Below are positions 10,165-17,882 of a stretch of 64,000 nt of DNA, piece after piece; within the stretch, counting starts at the first letter, position 1; each line of letters begins with the position of its first letter. The stretch spans positions 1 through 64,000 of the forward strand of contig NZ_JASJAP010000001.1 of assembly GCF_030066995.1 (NCBI RefSeq), read 5' to 3'. This stretch comes from Erythrobacter sp. (GTDB lineage Bacteria; Pseudomonadota; Alphaproteobacteria; Sphingomonadales; Sphingomonadaceae). Made by a program: the position numbers and the translations under genes. The notes under the pieces were generated by a model that saw only the letters and a program-made list of their open reading frames with translations, was not told where the DNA came from and made no database searches.

Positions 10165-10754
10165 TCAGTTGGTCGTTACGGTTTGAGAAGGTCTAGTTGG
10201 AGACCCAATAACGAGATAATTTGTCGAGTTGATCTTCGGGCTGTTAAACACGTTCGCAATACGCCTTCGGCCCGCCGCCTCCTGTCTTTTGACGGCTGCG
10301 AGGATATCTGCGGGCTCAATCACCGCTACCGGTATCCGACCGATGCTCGGATTAAGTTCTGATCGAAGCCATCCAGCTTTCATCCGGGTCGATCTGGCCC
10401 ATGGCTGAGCGCCGTCATTTGACTTTTGCTCGATATACTCGGCAGCGATGCTGTCGAAGGTGTGCTCTGCGCTCAGCTTCGCCCGCGCTTTCTTTCGTTG
10501 CTTCTCAAGTGAGGGATCTTCGCCTTGTGCGATGAGGTCGCGGGCGTCGTCGCGGCCCTTCCTTGCATCTGACAAGCTGACATCGGGTACCGGCCCAGAG
10601 AGAGCTTTTTCTCTTTCTCAGCGACCCGATACTTCAAACGCCAAAGTCTACCACCGGTCGGCTGTACCAGGAGAAACAAGCCTTGGCTGTCGCCTAGCTT
10701 GTAGGGTTTCGCTTTTGGTTTGGCATTGCGTATCTGAAGATCGGTCAGCGGAAT
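10165..10754 (-). pseudogene. P4-type tyrosine integrase, decayed N-terminal remnant
   Basis: Read on the minus strand from 10754, the frame gives IPLTDLQIRNAKPKAKPYKL, LFLLVQPTGGRLWRLKYRV and KEKKLSLGRYP, the arm-type DNA-binding domain of P4-family integrases. Three lesions are visible. The position where such proteins begin MPLTD is ATT (10752-10754). One base is missing near 10585 (GRYPDVSLSDARKGRDD is recovered only by switching frame). After about residue 170 the catalytic domain is gone and the frame ends in unrelated residues at 10165. It lies next to the 3' end of tRNA-Thr, the usual attachment site for this family. Confidence 0.85.
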
Positions 10755-10919
10755 TTTGGGGCCTTTTCTTCACCCCTCTTCGGACTGGCCCCTGTATTTG
10801 GTCCCCAAACTATCCGATTGTCAGTGGCCGGAACTGAACTGGTGTGAACGTAAGGGCCTTGGACTATCGCAGTTTCATGGGACTTTCGGTGACCCGGTGA
10901 ACCGACCTGAATTACCATG

Positions 10920-10995
<76 letters not shown>

Positions 10996-11201
10996 CCTTT
11001 GCGTGCCTTTGGCGTGTGCGCCTGTGGCGATCAGACGATCGCAAGGCGAGGCTCGGTAGCCTCAAACCGGCCCCGAAGTCCAGATGGCCCTTGCACTTTC
11101 TGTGTTCGCCGAGCGTTTTTGGCTCTTTGTCGATCACCTTATGAAAGACCCTTGCCCAAGCGAGCCCTAAGATACATCTTAGAAACTCAAAGGGGGTCTA
11201 A

Positions 11202-11612
11202 GTGCACGACGATCGATTCAAAGACGCGTTTTTCGAAGCCAACCGAAAGTCCAAGGCAATCGCCTATCTCTTGTGGTTCTTTTTCGGGTGGTTTGGCGTC
11301 CACCGCTTTTACGCAGGCGAGACCAAGACGGGTATCATCCAGCTGCTGCTGTCGCTGTCGATCATCGGCCTGCCCGTTATGCTTTTCTGGTTGCTGCTCG
11401 ACATTGTCCTGATCCCCGGCCTGATCAACGAAAAGAACCTGGAACTGCTCCATGCGCTCAATCGCGGCGATGGACCGGGAGTGGCGACAGAAGGGCGGGA
11501 TACGCGCGATGACGGGCTTCTGGCCGATCCCAAGCGCCAGCGGATGCTCGAAGATCTGCGCGCGGCGGGCTATCGCAAAGAGCCTCGCGACCGCTCGTTT
11601 CTGTATCGCTAA
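11202..11612 (+). CDS. TM2-domain membrane protein
   Basis: 136 residues starting at GTG after AAGGGGGTCTA. Residues 17-75 form a TM2 domain: a charged lead, helix one AYLLWFFFGWFGVHRFY, the conserved G..HRFY..GxxxxG pattern with TKTGIIQLL, and a second long hydrophobic segment. The C-terminal 60 residues are soluble and charged (DPKRQRMLEDLRAAGYRKEPRD). TM2 proteins are inner-membrane proteins of uncertain role. The gene stands alone, convergent with the RNase H-like gene. Confidence 0.85.
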   Translation: MHDDRFKDAFFEANRKSKAIAYLLWFFFGWFGVHRFYAGETKTGIIQLLLSLSIIGLPVMLFWLLLDIVLIPGLINEKNLELLHALNRGDGPGVATEGRDTRDDGLLADPKRQRMLEDLRAAGYRKEPRDRSFLYR

Positions 11613-11626
11613 AACTCCTGATTTCG

Positions 11627-12529
11627 CTACAGCGCGCCGAAGGTCCAGCCTTCGGTCCAGGCGATCTCGGCGGTCAGAAAGCGCGGGTTCCAGCGCCGCT
11701 CCTCATCGGCGACCTTGCGCAGCCACGCTGCCGTCAGCAGCGCGTCGGAGGAATGATCGTCGATCTCGCCCACCGCGTCGATCGGCGGGCAATCGAGGAC
11801 GGACAGGGCCGCGTTGAGATCCTCGTGGGTCAAGAGTTTGGTGCGCGCGCCCAGATCGGCGGTCTCCCGGCTGGCAAGCCCGGTGTAGATCTCGACAAGG
11901 ACGCTGCCTTTTTGCGGCGTCCAGCGATCGGGCACCGGGTCCATCGGCCACACGTTGAGCTTTCCGCGCAGCTGGTGAAGCATCCGCATGCCGGTCAGCG
12001 AGCTCTTGCCCACCTGAGCGGCCCCAACGAGGTTGAAATTGCTCACCGGACGGCATTTCTGCGCGCGCTGGGCGCCCTCGGCGACGCGGAAGCGACCCTC
12101 TCTGGTGATGGAGCCGGGCAGGAGAAAGCGGTCGCCTTCGCGGTTCTTCCCATGGCGGAAATAGCGCGCGGCGATGGCGTGTTCGATGAAGCTGTGCGCG
12201 CCCAGATAGGGGTCGTCGGCGCAGATTTCATCGATCATCGCCCACAACTTCTTGGCGCTGCGCGGGGTTTCGTCCCAGCCCGGAAAGAAAGCGCCCGCGT
12301 CCTGGTAGGGCAGGCTGATCCCGAGATCCGCTCCCACCAGTGTTTTGGGCGGCAGATCTGCGAGCACCTCCTTCACTTCGAGCCGCGACCAGCCGCGCGG
12401 CGGCGGCTCGACGAGCACCGGAGGCCCGCCATCGGCTTCTGCTATGGCCATCGCAATGCCCCGATGCCGCTCGCCCTTCGCGCCCGACCAGTCGAGCGCG
12501 AGAAAGTGATCGAACTTGGGCGGTTTCAT
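11627..12529 (-). CDS. RNase H-fold (DUF429-like) protein coupled to rarA
   Basis: 300 residues from the ATG that overlaps the rarA stop (ATGA). The pattern fits an RNase H/RuvC-like fold: Asp13 in LALDWSGAKG on the first strand, Asp68 in LVGADLGIS, and Asp262 in DDHSSDALLTAAWL, the DALxA helix typical of the predicted nuclease family DUF429. The long ORF upstream of this ATG is only rarA in another frame. The four-base overlap means translation is coupled to the recombination/replication-fork ATPase RarA, so a role in DNA metabolism is plausible but inferred. Assignment to DUF429 itself is tentative. Confidence 0.7.
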   Translation of the reverse strand: MKPPKFDHFLALDWSGAKGERHRGIAMAIAEADGGPPVLVEPPPRGWSRLEVKEVLADLPPKTLVGADLGISLPYQDAGAFFPGWDETPRSAKKLWAMIDEICADDPYLGAHSFIEHAIAARYFRHGKNREGDRFLLPGSITREGRFRVAEGAQRAQKCRPVSNFNLVGAAQVGKSSLTGMRMLHQLRGKLNVWPMDPVPDRWTPQKGSVLVEIYTGLASRETADLGARTKLLTHEDLNAALSVLDCPPIDAVGEIDDHSSDALLTAAWLRKVADEERRWNPRFLTAEIAWTEGWTFGAL

Positions 12530-13866
12530 GAAGAGCGCTCCTGGCCCCCGCGCTCCCGCCTCAGGCGGTCCCAGTGGTCGAGACGCCGCTTTACTTCGCG
12601 CTCGAAGCCGCGCTCGACCGGCGTGTAAAAGCTTTGCGGATCCATTCCTTCGGGCCAGTAATTGGCGCCCGAGAAGCCGTCTGCATCCTCGTGGTCGTAG
12701 GCGTATCCCGCCCCGTAGCCGATGTCCTTCATCAGCTGCGTTGGCGCGTTCAGGATATTGGCGGGCGGGCGCAGGCTGCCGGTTTCCTTCGCAGCTTTGA
12801 AGGCCGATTTTTGCGCGGCGTAGGCGGCGTTCGATTTGGGCGCGGTGGCGAGGTAGAGGCAGGCCTGCACGATGGCGAGTTCGCCTTCGGGGCTGCCGAG
12901 AAACTCGTAGGCGTCCTTGGCCGCAAGGCATTGGGTGAGCGCGTTGGGGTCGGCAAGCCCGATATCCTCGCTCGCAAAACGCACCAGGCGACGCAGGACG
13001 TAGAGCGGCTCTTCGCCGGCGGTCAGCATGCGCGCGAGGTAATAGAGCGCGGCCTGCGGGTCCGACCCGCGCAGGCTTTTATGCAGCGCGCTGATCAGGT
13101 TGTAGTGCCCGTCGCGATCCTTGTCGTAGACAGCGACGCGCCGCTGGAGGAACGCGCCCAGTTCCTGGCTGTCGAGCGGTTCGGAAAGCTGCGCGTTGTA
13201 GAGCGTCTCGGCCTGACCCAGCAGGAAACGGCCATCGCCGTCGGCGCTCGCGATCAGGGCCTCGCGGGCGGTGTCGGTGAGCGGCAGGGGGCCTTCGAGC
13301 GCCTCGGCGCGATCGAGCAAGGCGGCGAGCGCGGTGTGATCAAGCCGATCGAGGATCAGAACCTGCGCGCGGCTCAGAAGCGCTGCGTTGAGGGCAAAGC
13401 TCGGATTCTCGGTCGTTGCGCCCACCAGAGTGATCGTGCCGCGCTCGACAAAGGGCAGAAACCCATCCTGCTGCGCTCGGTTGAAGCGGTGGATCTCGTC
13501 CACGAACAGCAGGGTCTTCTTGCCCGCATCGGCCATGGCGTCGGCCTCGGCAAAGGCTTTCTTGAGGTCGGCGACGCCGGAGAAGACCGCGCTGATCGAG
13601 GTGAAGCGCATTCCGACGGACGCCGCCAGTAGTCGGGCGATGCTGGTCTTGCCCGTGCCGGGCGGGCCCCACAGGATCATGCTGGAGAGCTTGCCCGCCG
13701 CGACCATTCGCCCGATGGCGCCTTCGGGGCCGGTGAGGTGTTCCTGCCCGATCACTTCGGGCAGGGAACGCGGGCGCAGGCGATCCGCAAGCGGGGCGTC
13801 AGCGCGCGGTTTGTCATTGCGGCGCTCGTTCGCGGCCGGCGCGTCCTCTCCAAACAGGTCAGCCAT
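12526..13866 (-). CDS. rarA: Replication-associated recombination protein A (clamp-loader-like AAA+ ATPase)
   Basis: 446 residues from MADLFGEDAP, close to the 447 of E. coli RarA (MgsA). The Walker A motif is GPPGTGKTS near residue 66 and the Walker B motif LLFVDEIHRFN. The MgsA C-terminal domain follows (RGSDPQAALYYLARML, EDIGLADPNAL). RarA acts at stalled forks and gaps as a tetrameric ATPase. The longer frame to 14109 is discarded because family members begin at MADLF-like sequence. It is co-translated with the RNase H-like gene and divergent from the PadR regulator. Confidence 0.95.
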   Translation of the reverse strand: MADLFGEDAPAANERRNDKPRADAPLADRLRPRSLPEVIGQEHLTGPEGAIGRMVAAGKLSSMILWGPPGTGKTSIARLLAASVGMRFTSISAVFSGVADLKKAFAEADAMADAGKKTLLFVDEIHRFNRAQQDGFLPFVERGTITLVGATTENPSFALNAALLSRAQVLILDRLDHTALAALLDRAEALEGPLPLTDTAREALIASADGDGRFLLGQAETLYNAQLSEPLDSQELGAFLQRRVAVYDKDRDGHYNLISALHKSLRGSDPQAALYYLARMLTAGEEPLYVLRRLVRFASEDIGLADPNALTQCLAAKDAYEFLGSPEGELAIVQACLYLATAPKSNAAYAAQKSAFKAAKETGSLRPPANILNAPTQLMKDIGYGAGYAYDHEDADGFSGANYWPEGMDPQSFYTPVERGFEREVKRRLDHWDRLRRERGGQERSS

Positions 13867-13934
13867 TCGTGGAGGATGATAGGCGGTTGATGGAAAAATG
13901 CACCGCCAAAACGTTGGGACGCTTGAAACGATAG

Positions 13935-13960
13935 GCTGACGATATATCTTTAGGCTCATC
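13935..13960. promoter_or_regulatory. Possible PadR operator (short palindrome)
   Basis: GATATATC (13941-13948) is a perfect palindrome in the rarA-padR spacer, 50 bp before the PadR start. PadR repressors commonly bind AT-rich palindromes such as ATAT-containing repeats in their own promoters. The motif is short and could be chance. Confidence 0.25.
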
Positions 13961-13997
13961 CGAACTATCGAAAGCGCATAACCCGAAAGGAACCCCG

Positions 13998-14648
13998 ATG
14001 ACCTGGAGAAAATACCGCGGCAGCGGCTGGAGCAGCCTTGGCCCGATGATTGCGATGATGGCCGCGCAGGCCGCGAATGAGTGGGAAGAGGATACCCGCC
14101 GTCGTCCAAAGCGCTCCCGCCGCGACTGGAAGGACGGTGTCCCAGCGCGCAAACGGCGCGGACGCATGTTTGGCCAGGGCGAGCTGCGCCTGGCGCTCCT
14201 CGCGCTCATCAACGAGGAACCGCGCCACGGCTACGAACTGATCCGCGCGATCGAGGACATGACCGGCGGCGCCTACGCGCCGAGCCCCGGCGCGGTCTAT
14301 CCAACGCTGCAAATGCTCGAGGAAGAGGGCCTGATCAAGCAGACCAAGCCCAAGGCCGACGACGAAGATGGCGAGACCAGCGGCAAGAAGCCGTTCAAGG
14401 CGACCAAAGCGGGCAAGGCCGAATTGAAGGACCGCGACGAGGAAGTCGAGGCGCTGATGGACCGGCTGGGCGAGCACGGCGCGCGCGCGGAGAAGGTCAA
14501 GGAGAAGTCACCCGACCTGTTCCGCGCCATGGGCAATCTGGGCAGCGTGCTCAAGAATCGCGCCAACGCCGGCAAGCTCGACAAGGCGACGATAGACGAG
14601 ATCGTCGACATCATCGACGAGGTCGCCAAGCGGATCGAGCGACTTTGA
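13998..14648 (+). CDS. PadR-family transcriptional regulator
   Basis: 216 residues. A basic, Arg-rich N-terminal region (about 1-55) precedes the PadR winged helix: FGQGELRLALLALINEEPRHGYELI, then SPGAVYPTLQMLEEEGLI and a wing ending TKAGKAEL. A C-terminal helical region (about 140-216) probably dimerises. GAAAGGAACCCCCG before the ATG supports the start. PadR proteins repress stress or efflux genes and usually themselves; the divergent gene is rarA. The 50-residue basic extension is longer than in classical PadR. Confidence 0.9.
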   Translation: MTWRKYRGSGWSSLGPMIAMMAAQAANEWEEDTRRRPKRSRRDWKDGVPARKRRGRMFGQGELRLALLALINEEPRHGYELIRAIEDMTGGAYAPSPGAVYPTLQMLEEEGLIKQTKPKADDEDGETSGKKPFKATKAGKAELKDRDEEVEALMDRLGEHGARAEKVKEKSPDLFRAMGNLGSVLKNRANAGKLDKATIDEIVDIIDEVAKRIERL

Positions 14649-14669
14649 AGGCTCGCTTCTAACCCCAAG

Positions 14670-14701
14670 CGGCAAGCCGGGCGCCCGCGTCCGGCTTGCC
14701 G
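14670..14701. terminator. Strong hairpin after padR
   Basis: CGGCAAGCCGG (14670-14680) pairs perfectly with CCGGCTTGCCG (14691-14701). There is no long T-run, so it may be a transcript-stabilising hairpin rather than a canonical intrinsic terminator. Confidence 0.5.
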
Positions 14702-14761
14702 GGGTGCGCCATCTGTGACTATCCTTCCCCGAACACCGGGTCGCGCTGTGGGAGGGGAAAA

Positions 14762-15226
14762 ATGGAATTACAAAGCGAGGCGCGCCCCAAGACGCCTTGG
14801 CATCTCTGGGCGCTCGGAGTGATCAGCCTGATCTGGTTTGCAGGCGGGGCGAACGACTACGTCCAGACCAAGCTTGTTAACATGGACTATCTCGGCATGG
14901 CCGCAGAAACAGCCGGTGTGCCGGTTGAGGTCATCCTCGATTATTTCGGCAGCTACCCGCTCTGGGCCAATATCTGCTGGGCGCTTGGGGTGTGGGGCGC
15001 GGTGGCCGGTTCGCTGCTCCTGCTCCTTCGCAGCCGATACGCGTTTCACGCGCTCGCGCTGTCTGTGGTAGGGCTTTTGGGATCGACTGTATACGCGTTC
15101 ATATCCGATATCCCGCCCGAGCTCGCCTCGACCTTCCAGCTGGTCTTCACCGCGCTCATCTGGCTGTCGGTTCTGGCGATGGCCTATTACGCGCTGGCCA
15201 TGACAAGGGCGGGCGTCCTGCGCTAG
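14762..15226 (+). CDS. Four-helix integral membrane protein of unknown function
   Basis: 154 residues from the ATG after GGGAGGGGAAAA. Four hydrophobic segments: about 15-30 (LWALGVISLIWFAGG), 70-93, 98-117 and 127-147. The PWHLW....SLIWFAGGANDY opening recurs in a family of small sphingomonad inner-membrane proteins sometimes labelled sugar transporters without evidence. No catalytic motif is visible. It is convergent with the glycosyltransferase. Confidence 0.8.
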   Translation: MELQSEARPKTPWHLWALGVISLIWFAGGANDYVQTKLVNMDYLGMAAETAGVPVEVILDYFGSYPLWANICWALGVWGAVAGSLLLLLRSRYAFHALALSVVGLLGSTVYAFISDIPPELASTFQLVFTALIWLSVLAMAYYALAMTRAGVLR

Positions 15227-15238
15227 CTGGGCGCGCCG

Positions 15239-16450
15239 TCAGGCCGCCTTCGATTTCGCCTTTGCGCGCGCTTCGGCTTCCTGCAGCGCGCGGCGGTCTT
15301 CGACCAGCTCGATATACATGTCGGCGACCGACTGGTTGATCGCCTCCCAACTGTATTCAAGGCTGCGTTTCTCGCCCGCCGCGCCGTGCCCGGCGCGCAG
15401 CGCGTCGTTGGTGCAATAGGGCGCGATTGCCTCGGCAAAGCGCGACGCGGTCTCCCCCGTTGTCTTGCCAGGCGGGACCAGCTGGCCGGTCTTTCCGTCG
15501 ACGACCAGGCTTGCGGCTCCGGTTGCGCCCGCCGCCACGACCGGCAGACCGGAGGCCATCGCCTCCAGCGTCACATTGCCGAAGGTCTCGGTGATTGAAG
15601 GGTTGAAGAACACGTCCCCGCTCGCCAGCGCCGCGCCCAGCGCCTCGCCCGTCTTGAAGCCCGCGAATATGCCGCCGGGCAGCGCCTCTTCGAACCAGCC
15701 GCGCGCGGGGCCGTCACCGATCACCAGCACCTTGTGCGGAACCTGGCGCTTTCTGAGCTGCACGATGGTTTCGGCAAAGACGTCGAGGCCCTTTTCCATC
15801 ACCAGCCGCCCGAGAAACACGATCGCGACATCGTCGTCGGACAATCCCAGCGAGCGCCGCCAGCTCAGATCGCGCTTCGCGCCCGCAAACACGCCGCGAT
15901 CGACCCCGCGTGACCACAGGCCGATCACATCGTGCATCTCCATCGCCAGCAGCTCGTCGATCATGCTCTGCGAGGGGGCGACGAGAGCGTCGCAGCGGTT
16001 ATAGAACCGTTTAAGCACGCGCACGATGAGGGGTTCTAGAAACGCCATGTTGTAATAGCGCGGATAGGTTTCAAAGCGGGTGTGAACGCTGGCGAGCACC
16101 GGAATGTCGTGATCCTGTGCCCAGCGCAAGGCCGCATGGCCCATGGGATCGGGCGAGGAGAGGTGGACGACATTCGGCGCAAACCGGGCAAGATCCTTGC
16201 GCGCTCTGGCGCCAAGGCCGGTGGGTATGCGGTATTCTCCGCGCCCCAGCGGCATGCCGATCGAGGGCGTGCCGATCAGATCACCGGTCGGTTCGAACGC
16301 GGGATCGGCCACTTTGGGCGAGTAGACCCGCACGCCTGCGCCTTTGCCCAACAGCGAGCCCACCAGCCGATTGAGCGCCTGGTTCGCCCCGTCTCTGGTG
16401 TAATTGTAGTTGCCGCTGAATAGAGCGATGCGAAGATCGGAAAAATGCAT
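15239..16450 (-). CDS. GT4-family glycosyltransferase
   Basis: 403 residues from MHFSDLRIALF. A GT-B fold with an N-terminal acceptor domain (NYNYTRDGANQALNRLV, SSPDPMGHAALRWA, SVHTRFETYPRYY) and a C-terminal nucleotide-sugar domain (IVFLGRLVMEKGLDVF, the ITETFGNVTLEAMASGLPVVA signature containing the catalytic E-x7-E pair). It resembles GDP-mannose or UDP-sugar dependent transferases acting on membrane lipids. The substrate cannot be read from sequence. The C-terminus is an Ala/Lys-rich tail (EARAKAKSKAA). It is divergent from serC. Confidence 0.9.
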   Translation of the reverse strand: MHFSDLRIALFSGNYNYTRDGANQALNRLVGSLLGKGAGVRVYSPKVADPAFEPTGDLIGTPSIGMPLGRGEYRIPTGLGARARKDLARFAPNVVHLSSPDPMGHAALRWAQDHDIPVLASVHTRFETYPRYYNMAFLEPLIVRVLKRFYNRCDALVAPSQSMIDELLAMEMHDVIGLWSRGVDRGVFAGAKRDLSWRRSLGLSDDDVAIVFLGRLVMEKGLDVFAETIVQLRKRQVPHKVLVIGDGPARGWFEEALPGGIFAGFKTGEALGAALASGDVFFNPSITETFGNVTLEAMASGLPVVAAGATGAASLVVDGKTGQLVPPGKTTGETASRFAEAIAPYCTNDALRAGHGAAGEKRSLEYSWEAINQSVADMYIELVEDRRALQEAEARAKAKSKAA

Positions 16451-16539
16451 GAAGCCTGATTGAATTTCGGGGGTTGACGTGGGGATAGCACATTCCACCG
16501 TTCCCGCGCCAATCCTGATTGACACTTTGGCCCAGGGCA

Positions 16540-16602
16540 CTAATGCCCCCCGTGGGCCACGCGGTCCCAACGCCGCGCGTGCTCTCTGCAAGGAGAGAAT
16601 AC
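16540..16602 (+). ncRNA. Structured serC 5' leader (candidate serC RNA motif)
   Basis: CACGCG and CGCGTG (about 16552-16581) can pair. Just downstream CTCTC-tgcaag-GAGAG (about 16583-16598) forms a hairpin whose 3' arm contains the AGGAG Shine-Dalgarno of serC. A conserved cis-regulatory serC RNA motif is known upstream of alphaproteobacterial serC genes; position and the sequestered ribosome site agree. No covariance-model score was available, so the identity is inferred. Confidence 0.5.
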
Positions 16603-17781
16603 ATGACTGATTACACACGTGGGCTCATGCATGAGCCATCGCTCAAACCTGAGCGCCCCCAATTTTCTTCCGGACCCACCGTCAAGTTTCCCGGCTGGTC
16701 GCTCGACAAGCTGAAGACCGCTTCGCTTGGCCGTTCGCACCGTTCTGCGCACGCCAAGGGGCGGCTGAAACACGCGATCGATCTGAGCCGCGAATTGCTC
16801 GGCGTGCCCGACGATTACCTCGTCGGCATCATGCCCGCGAGCGACACAGGCGCAATTGAGGCGGCGATGTGGACCATGCTCGATCCCGCGCGCCCGGCAA
16901 CGGTTGCCGCGTGGGAGAGCTTTGGCAATGTGTGGATCCAGGACGCGGTCAAGCAGCTGAAGCTGCCCAATCTGCAAGTCCTCTCGGCGGACTATGGCGA
17001 GATCCCCGACCTCACCACCATTCCCCAGCGCAACGATGTCGTCTTCACCTGGAACGGCACCACGTCCGGCGCGATGATCCCGGACACCGACTGGCTTGAG
17101 CCGGGCCGCGAAGGGGTCACGATCAACGACGCGACCAGCGCCATTTTCGCGCAGGAGATGGACTGGCCCAAGCTCGATGCCACCACTTACAGCTGGCAGA
17201 AGGTGATGGGTTCCGAAGCGCAGCACGGCATGCTGATCCTCAGCCCCAAGGCTGTCGAGCGGATCGAGAGCTACGATCCACCCTGGCCGCTGCCTAAACT
17301 CTTCCGCCTGAAAAAAGGCGACAAGATCAACGCGGGTATCTTCGAAGGCGCGACCATCAACACGCCTTCGCTGCTGGCAACCGAGGATTACATCGCCGCG
17401 CTGGAATGGGCAAAGTCAATCGGCGGACTGAAAGCCATGATCGAGCGTGCGGACGCAAACTCGAAGATCGTCAAGGACTGGATCGAGGCAACGCCCTGGC
17501 TGCGGAACATGGTCGCCGATCCGGCCAAGCGCACCAATACGGGCGTGTGCATGATGTTCCAGGGCGACTGGTATGAAAGCCTCTCGCCGGAAGATCAGGC
17601 CGCGGTGCCGAAGAAGATCGTCAAGATGCTCGAAGAGCGCAATGTGGGCTACGATTTCAACGGCTATCGCGACGCGCCGCCTTCCTTGCGCATCTGGTGC
17701 GGCGGGACGCTCGAGACCGAAGATATCGAGCGCCTCTTGCCCTGGATCGAGTGGGCCTACTCAACGGTCAAGAACGGCTGA
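16603..17781 (+). CDS. serC: Phosphoserine aminotransferase
   Basis: 392 residues. PLP enzyme converting 3-phosphohydroxypyruvate plus glutamate to phosphoserine in serine synthesis, and the analogous step of pyridoxine synthesis. Family signatures: FSSGPTVKFPGW at the start, IMPASDTGAIEAAMW, FTWNGTTSGAM, and the PLP lysine Lys200 in YSWQKVMGSEAQHGM. The start was chosen at the ATG after AAGGAGAGAATAC, not at upstream in-frame codons. It is followed by serA across a short palindrome-bearing spacer. Confidence 0.97.
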   Translation: MTDYTRGLMHEPSLKPERPQFSSGPTVKFPGWSLDKLKTASLGRSHRSAHAKGRLKHAIDLSRELLGVPDDYLVGIMPASDTGAIEAAMWTMLDPARPATVAAWESFGNVWIQDAVKQLKLPNLQVLSADYGEIPDLTTIPQRNDVVFTWNGTTSGAMIPDTDWLEPGREGVTINDATSAIFAQEMDWPKLDATTYSWQKVMGSEAQHGMLILSPKAVERIESYDPPWPLPKLFRLKKGDKINAGIFEGATINTPSLLATEDYIAALEWAKSIGGLKAMIERADANSKIVKDWIEATPWLRNMVADPAKRTNTGVCMMFQGDWYESLSPEDQAAVPKKIVKMLEERNVGYDFNGYRDAPPSLRIWCGGTLETEDIERLLPWIEWAYSTVKNG

Positions 17782-17792
17782 TCAGTACTCGT

Positions 17793-17865
17793 GAGCTCCT
17801 GCGAACGCAGGAGCCCATTTCCGTGCAAATTTCCAGTGAACCTGGGCTCCTGCGTTCGCAGGAGC
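17793..17865. repeat. Two inverted copies of a 22-nt palindromic repeat
   Basis: GCTCCTGCGAACGCAGGAGC occurs at 17795-17814 and, in the opposite orientation (GCTCCTGCGTTCGCAGGAGC), at 17846-17865. Each copy is itself a hairpin; together they form a larger inverted repeat between serC and serA, like REP/BIME elements. It could act as an attenuating or mRNA-stabilising structure within the operon. Confidence 0.85.
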
Positions 17866-17882
17866 GCACCAAGGAATTCCCA

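Noticed and set aside
9400..10919. Direct repeat of the tRNA-Thr 3' end that would define attR
   Set aside because: No second copy of the T-arm/acceptor sequence was found by eye on either strand, so no attachment site was annotated beyond the tRNA itself.
13867..14109. N-terminal extension of rarA
   Set aside because: Family members begin at MADLF-like sequence; the extension overlaps the PadR gene start.
16519..16602. Earlier in-frame start for serC
   Set aside because: The upstream region is a structured leader with SD directly before the ATG at 16603.
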